From NCBI GenBank assembly GCA_024279135.1, contig JAJRRU010000039.1, positions 1-64,000 of the forward strand: a stretch of DNA of 64,000 nucleotides, read 5' to 3'. Source of the DNA: Alphaproteobacteria bacterium (GTDB lineage: Bacteria; Pseudomonadota; Alphaproteobacteria; Rhodospirillales; Casp-alpha2). The notes beneath the pieces are model-generated. The model made no database searches. It worked only from the letters and a program-made list of their open reading frames with translations, and was not told the DNA's origin. Below are positions 9,104 through 17,212 of the stretch, piece after piece; within the stretch, counting starts at the first letter, position 1, and each line of letters starts with the position of its first letter. Both the position numbers and the translations under genes were made by a program.

Positions 9104-9895
9104 TTAGTCAGCCGTTTTCCCTGTTGCGGCGACACAGATATCGATTGCATCATGACGCCAGAACTCAAGGTCCAGCTCAATCACCTCGTTATATTGATCC
9201 ACAATGCTGCGCGACAGGTACAGGCTGGGCGTCCCCGCCGTGACCCCAAGTGCGTGTGCCGGATCCTCCAGCAAAACTGTCGGGCGCATATTTATTTGCG
9301 CCCGGCGCTCAACTATGCCGTATTTTTCCGATAATAAATCTGTCATGGATTGATCGAGCGGGTTTTCCAGCAGACCGGGGCAACGCTCGGCCTTGATGTG
9401 TATTTGTTCAACCAGAACCGCCCGGCCATCGATCGTGCGCAAGCGGTTTATAATGAAGATTTCAGCGCCCGGCGCACAACCCAGATTCTCACTCACCCAG
9501 GCAGAAGCCATCACCCGTTGTTTGGACAGCACCAACGTGCCGGCGACACGACCCTGTTCGGTAACACTCTTGGTAAAGCTGGCATTGGTTGTCGGATCGT
9601 ACAGTATGCGAGGCGGTGATACGAACCAGCCACGCCGTTTTTCACGAAAAATCAGCCCTTCGGCTTCCATACGGATCAATGCCTGGCGGACCGTAACCCG
9701 GGTAATGGAGAAATCTTCAGCCAGGGCCCGCTCCGACGGCAGCTTGGCATTCGGTAACAATGTACCGGCCTTGATCATGGCGGCAAAATGATCGCGAAAC
9801 CGAATATAATAGGGTATTTTCCTATCCCATGACTTACGAGTGTCATCTGGTATAGACCAATGCAGCATTTGTGGTATAGTCCAAATATCGTTCAT
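9104..9895 (-). CDS. GntR-family (HutC/UTRA subfamily) transcriptional regulator
   Basis: Ligand-responsive repressor of 263 residues. The winged helix spans about 28-95, with KLPSERALAEDFSITRVTVR and RMEAEGLIFREKRRGWFV; a UTRA effector domain follows. It likely controls the adjacent amino-acid importer. Two operator-like boxes lie inside the first codons (9848-9883), just downstream of a good promoter, implying autorepression. The start is either ATG 9895, which coincides with the predicted transcription start, or ATG 9868 between the boxes. Neither has a Shine-Dalgarno sequence. The product regulates in the cytoplasm; the effector is unknown. Confidence 0.93.
   Translation of the reverse strand: MNDIWTIPQMLHWSIPDDTRKSWDRKIPYYIRFRDHFAAMIKAGTLLPNAKLPSERALAEDFSITRVTVRQALIRMEAEGLIFREKRRGWFVSPPRILYDPTTNASFTKSVTEQGRVAGTLVLSKQRVMASAWVSENLGCAPGAEIFIINRLRTIDGRAVLVEQIHIKAERCPGLLENPLDQSMTDLLSEKYGIVERRAQINMRPTVLLEDPAHALGVTAGTPSLYLSRSIVDQYNEVIELDLEFWRHDAIDICVAATGKTAD
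9848..9883. promoter_or_regulatory. Second pair of DasR/HutC-like operator boxes at the gntR start
   Basis: TGGTATAGACCA (9848-9859) and TGGTATAGTCCA (9872-9883) have starts 24 bp apart, mirroring the pair at 8236-8270. They lie just downstream of the promoter at 9902-9930, where a bound repressor would block initiation or elongation. They overlap the first codons of the gntR frame. Confidence 0.7.
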
Positions 9896-9901
9896 GCACG
9901 C

Positions 9902-9930
9902 ATGGTATGTTTTTCAATATGGAATGTCAA
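9902..9930 (-). promoter_or_regulatory. Sigma70-type promoter of the gntR gene
   Basis: On the minus strand a perfect TTGACA (-35, 9925-9930) is followed by a 17-bp spacer and TACCAT (-10, 9902-9907). The expected start point, about 7 bases downstream, falls on the A of the ATG at 9895. The mRNA may therefore be leaderless, or translation may begin at 9868 with a short leader. Confidence 0.6.
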
Positions 9931-10038
9931 TCTGGCAAAATGGAACCTTCACATGTATAAAGGCCCTGACGTCATTAGCTTTATATCGTGGCTTACGCCA
10001 TTCGATGGCCGAACCACCCCTTAACCGGAGCAACATCT

Positions 10039-10935
10039 ATGACGTCCTATGCCCTTACACTGATCGGAAATATTGAAACGGCGCCTCTGGAACCCGCTCA
10101 TATTGATCAAGTTTGCCAACACCTGGAGGTTTCGCCAGAACGGGACTGGCTGGCTGAAAACGAGGCCTGTGATTTATTATTCGACTCTCGATTAACATCC
10201 ACAGCCCTGAGCGAGTTGGCCCATCAGGCCTTGTCGGGAACCCGTATTGACGCGGTATGCACGGCCGTGGCAGGTCGCCGCAAGAAGATCCTTATATCCG
10301 ACATGGACTCGACCATCATCAATCAGGAATGCATTGATGAGCTTGGCGATGCCATGGGTATAGGCCCACAGATCAAAGAAATCACGGTCGCCGTCATCAA
10401 TGGTGACATCAGCTTCTCCGATGCCTTGCGTCAACGCATGGTATTGATGGAAGGTATGGAGCGTGGCCTGCTGGAAAGTGTGTATGAAAACCACATATCG
10501 CTAATGCCAGGGGCTAAAACATTCGTCCGCACCATGCGCCATCATGGAGCTTATTGCATTCTGGTCTCCGGCGGTTTCAGCTTTTTTACCCAACGCATTG
10601 CCAAACGGGTTAATTTCCATGACCACCAGGCAAACACACTGATCTTCGCCGAAGACCGATTAACCGGCGAAGTTCAGGAACCTATTCTGGGGCGGACTGC
10701 GAAACTGGAAACCCTGATGAGGCTGTGTGAGGAAAAAGGCCTGCAACCGTCTGATACCCTGGCCGTCGGCGACGGGGCCAACGATATTAAAATGATCCAT
10801 GCCGCAGGGCTCGGAGTTGCGTTTCACGGCTCGCACAGCCTGAAGCTGCAGGCAAACGCATGGATAGATTATGGCGATCTGACGGCTCTGCTATACATTC
10901 AAGGGTTCCGCAAATCGGATTTCGTGGGGCAGTGA
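10039..10935 (+). CDS. serB: Phosphoserine phosphatase
   Basis: Final step of serine biosynthesis, O-phospho-L-serine to serine, cytoplasmic. The HAD core shows motif I ISDMDSTIINQECIDELG with the nucleophilic first Asp, motif II ILVSGGFSFFT and motif IV AVGDGANDIKMIHAAGLGVA. The N-terminal region (about 75 residues) matches the short regulatory domain of alphaproteobacterial SerB. I choose the ATG at 10039 (298 residues) because GGAG lies 8 bases upstream; the longer open frame from 9988 has no ribosome site. The gene is divergent from gntR. Three 9-bp repeats follow the stop directly. Confidence 0.96.
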   Translation: MTSYALTLIGNIETAPLEPAHIDQVCQHLEVSPERDWLAENEACDLLFDSRLTSTALSELAHQALSGTRIDAVCTAVAGRRKKILISDMDSTIINQECIDELGDAMGIGPQIKEITVAVINGDISFSDALRQRMVLMEGMERGLLESVYENHISLMPGAKTFVRTMRHHGAYCILVSGGFSFFTQRIAKRVNFHDHQANTLIFAEDRLTGEVQEPILGRTAKLETLMRLCEEKGLQPSDTLAVGDGANDIKMIHAAGLGVAFHGSHSLKLQANAWIDYGDLTALLYIQGFRKSDFVGQ

Positions 10936-10936
10936 A

Positions 10937-10981
10937 GCTCTCGGGGCTCTCGGGGCTCTCGGGGCTCTACGGTAAAGAGCC
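10937..10981 (+). repeat. 9-bp tandem repeat with a small hairpin after serB
   Basis: GCTCTCGGG is repeated three times exactly from 10937 to 10963, with a fourth degenerate copy to 10972. The last copy contributes to a hairpin GGCTCT-ACGGTAA-AGAGCC (10963-10981). No U-tract follows, so a terminator role is uncertain. The tract starts one base after the serB stop and could vary in copy number by slippage. Confidence 0.7.
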
Positions 10982-11075
10982 ATGCATCAGCTTTATTCTA
11001 TTAACCAACTCGATAAAATCCATGACTGAATATAATGGGATGTTCATTTCTCGCTGTGCTATTTAAACTGGGGCC

Positions 11076-12902
11076 ATGCCCGAGAAAATTCTCAAATCAG
11101 TATTTGGATACGATACCTTTCGACCTGGCCAGTCAGAGGTGGTACAGGCCTTGCTGGCCAACGACCATACCCTGGCGGTGATGCCGACAGGTTCAGGTAA
11201 ATCCCTGTGTTTCCAAATTCCAGCCTTGCTGAAAGGTGGCCTGAGTATCGTAGTCTCGCCGTTGGTAGCCTTGATGGAAGATCAGGTTGCGACGCTGAAA
11301 CTGGTTGGCGTGCCCGCAGATACTATCAATTCAACACGCCCGCGAGAGATCAATGTTGCGACCTGGAAGCGAGCAGCATCGGGGGCTACACGATTGTTGT
11401 ATCTGTCCCCCGAAAGACTGATGACCCCACGGATGCTAGACGCACTGTCACGACTTCCCATCACTCTGTTCGCCATCGACGAAGCCCATTGCCTGTCGCG
11501 CTGGGGCCCCTCTTTCAGACCGGATTACGAAACATTGAACAGGCTGCGGGAATATTTTCCACACGTCCCCATCGCCGCGTTGACCGCGACCGCCGACAAA
11601 GCAACCCAGGACGATATCGTCCGCAAACTGTTTGGTGGCACCGGACAGTGTTTTGTATCCGGGTTCGACAGGCCCAATATCCGTCTCAGTGTGGCTATGC
11701 GCAACAACGCCCGGCAACAATTGCTCGATGTACTCAATGTCCACCCGGCAGAGAGCGGCATTGTCTATTGTCTGTCACGCGCCAAGACCGAAAAGATGGC
11801 CCAATTCCTCTGCGATCAGGGCTTTCACGCCTTGGCCTATCATGCCGGGATGGATAGCCAAACCCGGACCCGCAATCAAGATACCTTCATGACGGCAGAC
11901 CATGGTGTGATCATGGTTGCGACCATTGCGTTTGGCATGGGGATTGACAAACCCGATGTGCGTTTTGTTTGCCATACCGATATGCCAGGCAGTGTAGAGG
12001 CCTATTACCAGGAAATCGGCCGTGCCGGACGTGATGGCAAGCCGGCAACCGCCCACATGATCTATGGCCTGGACGATCTGCGTATGCGCCGCCAGTTCAT
12101 CGATCAGGAAGACAACGATGGCGATCATAAGCGCCGCGAACACAAACGCCTGGACGCGCTGGTTTCTTATTGTGAAGCACCCCAGTGCCGCCGCGCGGCC
12201 CTGTTGAAATATTTTGGCGATGAACTGGACGACCCCGAGGGTTGTGGCAATTGCGATATTTGCCTTGACCCGCCACAAATGGTTGACGGAACCCATGCGG
12301 CCCAGCGGTTGTTGTCAGTCTGTGTCCAAACGGGCCAGATCTTCGGCCAGTCACATTTAATCGATATTTTACGCGGCGCAAACACCGAGAAAATACGCAG
12401 CAACGGGCATGACAATCTGGCGGCTTACGGGCGCGGCTCTGATCTGGATAAAAATACCTGGCGTTCGATTGTTCGCCAGATGGTGGCAACGAACCTTTTG
12501 CGCCTCGACATTACCGGATACGGCGGATTGGCACTGACTGAAAAAGCTCACGACCTGATAAAAAACAAACAGACGTTCAGCTACCGCCAGGATATCATCA
12601 AATCGCCCCGGAGCCATGACGAAACGCGAAATAAAAGGTCTCGTTCACAGCATACCAAACCGGATAACCTAAACCCGGATCAAATCGCTCTGCTGGTGCA
12701 GTTAAAAGACAAGCGGACAGAACTTGCCCGGAAAAGGAACGTGCCTGCTTACATCGTTTTTTCTGATCGCTCTCTTGAAGACATGGCCCGTCAGCAACCA
12801 CGCGACGAGACCGAATTTTCCCATATCCACGGTGTTGGCGCAGCCAAACTAAAGAATTTTGCGGGTGAGTTTCTCGACATTATCGCGGCAAGGTCCCTGT
12901 AA
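11076..12902 (+). CDS. recQ: ATP-dependent DNA helicase RecQ
   Basis: 3'-to-5' DNA helicase for recombination and fork repair, 608 residues. It has motif 0 FRPGQSEVVQALL, Walker A MPTGSGKSLCFQIPALL, motif II AIDEAHCLSRWG, motif III ALTATAD and motif VI QEIGRAGRDGKPA. The RecQ-Ct zinc site uses YCEAPQCRR and GCGNCDICLDPP. A winged-helix segment follows, and an HRDC domain ends the protein (DLAR-like region through FSHIHGVGAAKLKNFAGEFL). All expected domains are present. The start at 11076 is the only ATG placed correctly before the conserved N-terminus, although its ribosome site is weak. Confidence 0.96.
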   Translation: MPEKILKSVFGYDTFRPGQSEVVQALLANDHTLAVMPTGSGKSLCFQIPALLKGGLSIVVSPLVALMEDQVATLKLVGVPADTINSTRPREINVATWKRAASGATRLLYLSPERLMTPRMLDALSRLPITLFAIDEAHCLSRWGPSFRPDYETLNRLREYFPHVPIAALTATADKATQDDIVRKLFGGTGQCFVSGFDRPNIRLSVAMRNNARQQLLDVLNVHPAESGIVYCLSRAKTEKMAQFLCDQGFHALAYHAGMDSQTRTRNQDTFMTADHGVIMVATIAFGMGIDKPDVRFVCHTDMPGSVEAYYQEIGRAGRDGKPATAHMIYGLDDLRMRRQFIDQEDNDGDHKRREHKRLDALVSYCEAPQCRRAALLKYFGDELDDPEGCGNCDICLDPPQMVDGTHAAQRLLSVCVQTGQIFGQSHLIDILRGANTEKIRSNGHDNLAAYGRGSDLDKNTWRSIVRQMVATNLLRLDITGYGGLALTEKAHDLIKNKQTFSYRQDIIKSPRSHDETRNKRSRSQHTKPDNLNPDQIALLVQLKDKRTELARKRNVPAYIVFSDRSLEDMARQQPRDETEFSHIHGVGAAKLKNFAGEFLDIIAARSL

Positions 12903-12933
12903 TAACGACCGTATTTGCTGAAATATTTTCTGA

Positions 12934-13041
12934 AGCCCTATCTATCTCGCCAATGCCGTTAAATACAACCGGAATGGCGGGACCATAACCGTTAAAAGCG
13001 AGCAAACCGAAGATGGTTTTCTACTGATCTCTGTGAGCGAT
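12934..13041 (+). pseudogene. Remnant of a histidine-kinase ATPase domain
   Basis: A 36-codon stretch encodes LANAVKYNRNGGTITVKSEQ followed by TEDGFLLISVSD. This is the N-box and following strands of a HATPase_c domain. A TGA (12931-12933) precedes it in frame and there is no start codon or ribosome site. After the SD the expected TG-x-GI motif is replaced by unrelated sequence, so both ends are lost. It sits between recQ and the tetR terminus and probably marks a deleted sensor-kinase gene. The call rests on motif similarity only. Confidence 0.55.
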
Positions 13042-13077
13042 CCGGCATTCCCAAAGTTATCGGTTACTTGTACCGGG

Positions 13078-13629
13078 TTATATATATGTTGCCAGAATTC
13101 GTTTAGCTGCAGCATCGAATGCTTCTCTGGTCTTCATGGCGCTCGATACAATCATGGCCCCTTCCAGGGCTGCAATGATCTCGAGGGGAGCAAATAGCCC
13201 TGCTGTGGAGTCCATGCGATCATGAACCTTGCACAGCCAATCAACATTGACCGTGAAAAAATCCCTGATGCCTGTCGCAACCCGTTCAGGGAGACTATTT
13301 GCCTCGGCACTTAATATGGCACACAGACAAACCGATGAGCCAATGACCAATGCTTCATCATATAATAATATGAACGCCTGAATTGCCTCGCGCGGGCTCG
13401 GTGAGCGGCGGTCGATCATCTGGAGTCGAGCCTGAAAACGTTCCCTATAGCCTGTGACAAGATGTACGCCAAGGTCTTCCTTCTGCGGGAAATGATAATG
13501 AATACTGGAACTTTTTATGCCCACATCGCTTGCCACATCACGAAAACTGACGGCATTAAACCCTACAGCACGAACGCGCTTTTCCGCCGCACTGAGTATC
13601 TGATCACGCATGGGTATGGTTTCTGACAT
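13078..13629 (-). CDS. TetR/AcrR-family transcriptional regulator
   Basis: Probable repressor of 183 residues from the Met at 13629, which has an AGGA site; an open frame extends to 13704 but runs through operator sequence. The N-terminal helix-turn-helix (about 8-55) includes RDQILSAAEKRVRAVGFNAV and VGIKSSSIHYHFPQKEDLGV. The C-terminal ligand domain is unclassified. Two 18-bp palindromic boxes upstream suggest autoregulation and control of the divergent cupin gene. Confidence 0.92.
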   Translation of the reverse strand: MSETIPMRDQILSAAEKRVRAVGFNAVSFRDVASDVGIKSSSIHYHFPQKEDLGVHLVTGYRERFQARLQMIDRRSPSPREAIQAFILLYDEALVIGSSVCLCAILSAEANSLPERVATGIRDFFTVNVDWLCKVHDRMDSTAGLFAPLEIIAALEGAMIVSSAMKTREAFDAAAKRILATYI

Positions 13630-13648
13630 TTTTTTCCTGCGGCCTTGC

Positions 13649-13729
13649 CTACCTATTGATAGATAGTTCTTGACATCGTCCGCGTCAAGACTTATACCAT
13701 ACATACTTTATCTACCTATCGATAGATAG
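13649..13729. promoter_or_regulatory. Twin TetR operator-like palindromes and promoter between tetR and the cupin gene
   Basis: CTACCTATTGATAGATAG (13649-13666) and CTACCTATCGATAGATAG (13712-13729) differ at one base and are 18-bp near-palindromes. Between them lies a perfect inverted repeat TCTTGAC-9 nt-GTCAAGA (13668-13690). On the minus strand it supplies a TTGACG hexamer placed 17 bp from TATCTA, which itself overlaps the proximal box. This arrangement fits an autoregulated tetR promoter. Confidence 0.65.
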
Positions 13730-13893
13730 ATAAATAAATGTATATAACATATTGAAAAAACTTACTGATAAATAACCAAATGACGAGCCTCTGGTCATGA
13801 GCATGGACATTACAGGGTTCACCGGGGCACGCCATTGGTGTCCACCAGCCACCTGGGATATACTATTTAACAGCCAACAGTGAAGAACATGAC

Positions 13894-14550
13894 ATGGCAA
13901 CCAATTTAAACATGAATTTTGACATACCGATTGTAATTGATACCAATGTGACGCCATGGGTTAACAGCCCCGCAATCGGCGTAGAGCGCAAGATGCTGGA
14001 AAGACAAGACTCCGAAGCTGGCCGGGCGACCACCATCGTGCGGTTTTCACCGGGCAGTGAATTTTCACCGCATCATCACGCCGGTGGAGAGGAATTTTTT
14101 GTTCTGGAAGGTGTATTTTCCGATGACACTGGAGATTTTGGTTCGGGCATGTACGTGCGAAACCCGGACGGCTCCCACCACCGCCCCTACAGCACCCATG
14201 GCGCACAGATATTTGTAAAACTCGGGCATATGAACCCGGAAGATCAAACTTATGTTCGCCTGGATACGAACCAGACAGAATGGTTGCCAGGTCTGGTGAC
14301 AGGCTTGTCGGTTATGCCCCTTCATCAATACAAAACCGAAAGCGTCGCCCTGGTAAAATGGCAGCCCGGAACAGTCTTCAACCAACATTCCCATCCCGCA
14401 GGCGAAGAAATTCTGGTGCTTGATGGCACCTTCGAGGATGAACACGGTCGTTATCAGCAGGGAACATGGCTGCGCAATCCGCCGGGCAGCGTCCACACAC
14501 CCTACAGTACAGAAGGCTGCACCATATTTGTGAAAACAGGACATCTATGA
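13894..14550 (+). CDS. Double-cupin protein (ChrR-type cupin repeats)
   Basis: A 218-residue protein made of two similar cupin halves. The first has SPHHHAGGEEFFVLEGVF and the second NQHSHPAGEEILVLDGTF, each with the H-x-H-x5-E metal-binding pattern. Each half ends PYSTHGAQIFVK or PYSTEGCTIFVK. The pattern matches the cupin domain of ChrR anti-sigma factors and related stand-alone proteins of unknown chemistry, which bind a metal ion. No zinc-binding anti-sigma N-terminus is present, so it is not a ChrR itself. It is transcribed divergently from tetR and is its most likely target. Confidence 0.85.
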   Translation: MATNLNMNFDIPIVIDTNVTPWVNSPAIGVERKMLERQDSEAGRATTIVRFSPGSEFSPHHHAGGEEFFVLEGVFSDDTGDFGSGMYVRNPDGSHHRPYSTHGAQIFVKLGHMNPEDQTYVRLDTNQTEWLPGLVTGLSVMPLHQYKTESVALVKWQPGTVFNQHSHPAGEEILVLDGTFEDEHGRYQQGTWLRNPPGSVHTPYSTEGCTIFVKTGHL

Positions 14551-14706
14551 TAAATCCTGCCTGAACGGGTGATCGTATACCAACGAAAGCCGGTCACCTG
14601 AGCCCAGATACCATCATAGTATTGAACAAGCCATATATGTGGGCTAAATAGGAAGTTCAAAAATGGAATCTAATATAGTTATCTGACCAGCAGGAAGTTA
14701 GCATAT

Positions 14707-15492
14707 ATGATTGTTGTAGAAGAGGTATCCAAACATTTTGGTGGGGTCAAAGCCGTTAACGGCGTAAATCTGGAAGTCAAACAAGGTGCAATAACGGGTT
14801 TAATCGGACCTAACGGTGCGGGCAAAACAACTCTTTTCAATTTGATTGCAGGGGCCTTCCCGCTGTCTTCCGGCAGCATCATGCTCGACGGATATGATGT
14901 GTCGGGTTTAAAGGCCCACCAGTTGTTCGACAAGGGATTGCTCAGGACGTTTCAGATAGCCCATGAATTCCCCACACTGAGCGTGCGTGAGAACCTGATG
15001 ATGGTTCCCAGCAAACAATCGGGCGAGAGGCTGATGAACACCTGGTTCCGCACCAGCAGTGTGGCCTTGCAGGAAAAGGCCGTTCGCCAGAAGGCCGATG
15101 ACGTGATCGACTTTCTCAATCTGGCACACATCGCCGATGAACGTGCCGGTAACCTGTCGGGTGGGCAAAAGAAGCTGCTGGAACTGGGCCGCACCATGAT
15201 GGTGGATGCCAAGGTTGTTTTGCTCGATGAAGTCGGTGCCGGGGTAAACCGTACCCTGCTCAATGATATTGGCGATGCTATCATCCGCCTGAACAAGGAA
15301 TTCGATTACACCTTCTGTATGATAGAACATGACATGGATTTTATTTCAAAACTCTGTGATCAGGTCATTGTCATGGCCGAAGGGGCGGTGCTGGCAGAAG
15401 GAACGGCCGAGGAAATTAAATCCAACGAGGTGGTTATCGAGGCCTATCTGGGAACCGGATTAAAAAATAAGCCAAAGACTGACACACCATGA
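14707..15492 (+). CDS. livG: Branched-chain amino-acid-type ABC transporter ATPase, LivG
   Basis: First of two cytoplasmic ATPases of a HAAT importer, 261 residues. Walker A is GPNGAGKTTLFNLIAG, the signature is LSGGQKKLLELGRTMM and the switch is CMIEHDMDFISKLCDQVIVM. Walker B reads VVLLDEVGAGVN with Val where most LivG proteins have Pro. AGGAAG precedes the ATG. Its stop overlaps the livF start as ATGA. The five-gene livGFHMK order is complete here and ends at a terminator. The substrate could be a branched-chain amino acid, an amide or urea; sequence alone does not decide. Confidence 0.95.
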   Translation: MIVVEEVSKHFGGVKAVNGVNLEVKQGAITGLIGPNGAGKTTLFNLIAGAFPLSSGSIMLDGYDVSGLKAHQLFDKGLLRTFQIAHEFPTLSVRENLMMVPSKQSGERLMNTWFRTSSVALQEKAVRQKADDVIDFLNLAHIADERAGNLSGGQKKLLELGRTMMVDAKVVLLDEVGAGVNRTLLNDIGDAIIRLNKEFDYTFCMIEHDMDFISKLCDQVIVMAEGAVLAEGTAEEIKSNEVVIEAYLGTGLKNKPKTDTP

Positions 15493-16193
15493 GTTTTCTT
15501 TCCGGTCAGGCCATGTTCGGAGGATATGGGGGAGCCGATATCCTCAATGGCTGTACCATTGATGTCAGCAAGGGCGAAATTGCCGTTATTCTCGGGCCAA
15601 ATGGTGCGGGCAAATCAACGGCCATGAAAGCCCTGTTCGGTATGCTCAACCTTCGAGAGGGCAAGGTTACCCTGGACGGCGTTGACATAACCGCAACATC
15701 GCCACAAGACAGAGTCAAGCTGGGCATGGCCTTCGTGCCGCAAACCAGTAATGTTTTTGTCAGCATGACCGTCGAGGAAAATCTCGAAATGGGCGCCTAT
15801 CTGCGTGATGATGATATCAACACAACAATGGAGCAGGTATTTGATCTGTTCCCGATTTTGGCAGAAAAACGCCACCAGGCAGCCGGTGAGCTATCGGGTG
15901 GCCAACGCCAGCAAGTTGCCGTTGGCCGGGCCTTGATGACCCAGCCGCAGGTGCTCATGCTGGACGAGCCGACCGCCGGGGTTTCTCCGATTGTGATGGA
16001 TGAGCTGTTTGATCGCATCCTGGAAATCAGGAACGCCGGGATTGCCGTCCTGATGGTCGAGCAAAATGCCCGTCAGGCCCTGAACATCGCCGACATCGGT
16101 TATGTACTGGTAACCGGGGAAAACAGACACACCGACACAGGTGAGGCCTTGCTGGCCAGCCCTGAAGTCCGACGATCTTTCATGGGGGGCTAG
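15489..16193 (+). CDS. livF: Branched-chain amino-acid-type ABC transporter ATPase, LivF
   Basis: Second ATPase of the importer, 234 residues. Walker A is GPNGAGKSTAMKALFG, the signature is LSGGQRQQVAVGRALMT, Walker B is VLMLDEPTAGVSP and the switch is LMVEQNARQALNIADIGYVL. The VEQN motif is diagnostic of LivF. It overlaps livG by 4 bp, and livH follows after 5 bp, so the operon is tightly coupled. Confidence 0.95.
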   Translation: MSFLSGQAMFGGYGGADILNGCTIDVSKGEIAVILGPNGAGKSTAMKALFGMLNLREGKVTLDGVDITATSPQDRVKLGMAFVPQTSNVFVSMTVEENLEMGAYLRDDDINTTMEQVFDLFPILAEKRHQAAGELSGGQRQQVAVGRALMTQPQVLMLDEPTAGVSPIVMDELFDRILEIRNAGIAVLMVEQNARQALNIADIGYVLVTGENRHTDTGEALLASPEVRRSFMGG

Positions 16194-16198
16194 ACACG

Positions 16199-17212
16199 TT
16201 GACCGATATTCTGAATGCCCTTGTATTATTCAGCAATTTTGTGCTGATCCCGAGCCTGGCCTATGGTTCCCAACTGGCGCTGGGCGCGCTTGGGGTGACG
16301 CTGATATACAGCATCCTGCGATTTGCAAATTTTGCCCACGCCGACATGATGGCGTTTGGAACCATGGTCACCGTATTAGGCACCTGGTGGCTGCAATCGC
16401 TGGGTATCAGCCTGGGGCCTTTGCCGACGGCCTTGCTGGCCCTGCCGTTTGCCATCCTTGCCGCAATAGGCATGTCGCTGTTAATTGATCGGTCCGTGTA
16501 CAGGTTTTATCGGACAAAACGCAGTTCTCCGGCCATATTTGTGATCGCCTCGACGGGGGTGATGTTCCTGTTAAACGGTATCGTTCGTTTTATTATCGGG
16601 CCCAATGACCAGCGTTTCGCCGATGGTGAGCGATTTATCATCAGGGCACGAGAATTCAAGACCCTGACCGGACTGGACGAAGGTCTGGCCATCAAGGTCA
16701 GTCAGGTTTTAACCGTGGGTATCGCTGTCATGCTGGTAATTGCCCTGTTCATGTTCCTGCAAAAGACCCGTATGGGCAAGGCCATGCGGGCCTATTCAGA
16801 TAACGAGGATCTGGCGTTGCTGTCGGGCATTAACCCGGAACGGGTAGTTATGATCACCTGGATTATCACCGCAATTTTGGCGACCATCGCTGGCACACTT
16901 TATGGACTGGACAAAAGCTTCAAGCCCTTTACCTATTTTCAGCTCTTGCTGCCGTTCTTTGCGGCGGCCATCGTTGGTGGCATTGGCAATCCGGTCGGGG
17001 CCATTGTCGGTGGTTTCGTGATCGCGTTCTCCGAGGTCATGATCACTTACGCCTATAAAAAGTTCTTCATGTATCTGTTGCCACAAAGCATGGCCCCGGA
17101 AGGCATGATGCAGTTGCTTTCCACGGACTATAAATTCGCCGTATCGTTCATCATCCTGGTGATCGTCCTGCTCGTCAAACCGACAGGCTTGATGAAAGGA
17201 AAAGTCGTATGA
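16199..17212 (+). CDS. livH: Branched-chain amino-acid-type ABC transporter permease, LivH
   Basis: Inner-membrane permease of 337 residues with about eight transmembrane segments. It begins with a TTG codon in the stretch that follows the livF stop after 5 bp. LivH hallmarks include LGALGVTLIYSILRFANFAH and MRAYSDNEDLALLSGINPERV, the cytoplasmic coupling loop. It is longer than E. coli LivH (about 308) because of a loop near residues 120-160. It overlaps livM by 4 bp (ATGA). Confidence 0.94.
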   Translation: MTDILNALVLFSNFVLIPSLAYGSQLALGALGVTLIYSILRFANFAHADMMAFGTMVTVLGTWWLQSLGISLGPLPTALLALPFAILAAIGMSLLIDRSVYRFYRTKRSSPAIFVIASTGVMFLLNGIVRFIIGPNDQRFADGERFIIRAREFKTLTGLDEGLAIKVSQVLTVGIAVMLVIALFMFLQKTRMGKAMRAYSDNEDLALLSGINPERVVMITWIITAILATIAGTLYGLDKSFKPFTYFQLLLPFFAAAIVGGIGNPVGAIVGGFVIAFSEVMITYAYKKFFMYLLPQSMAPEGMMQLLSTDYKFAVSFIILVIVLLVKPTGLMKGKVV

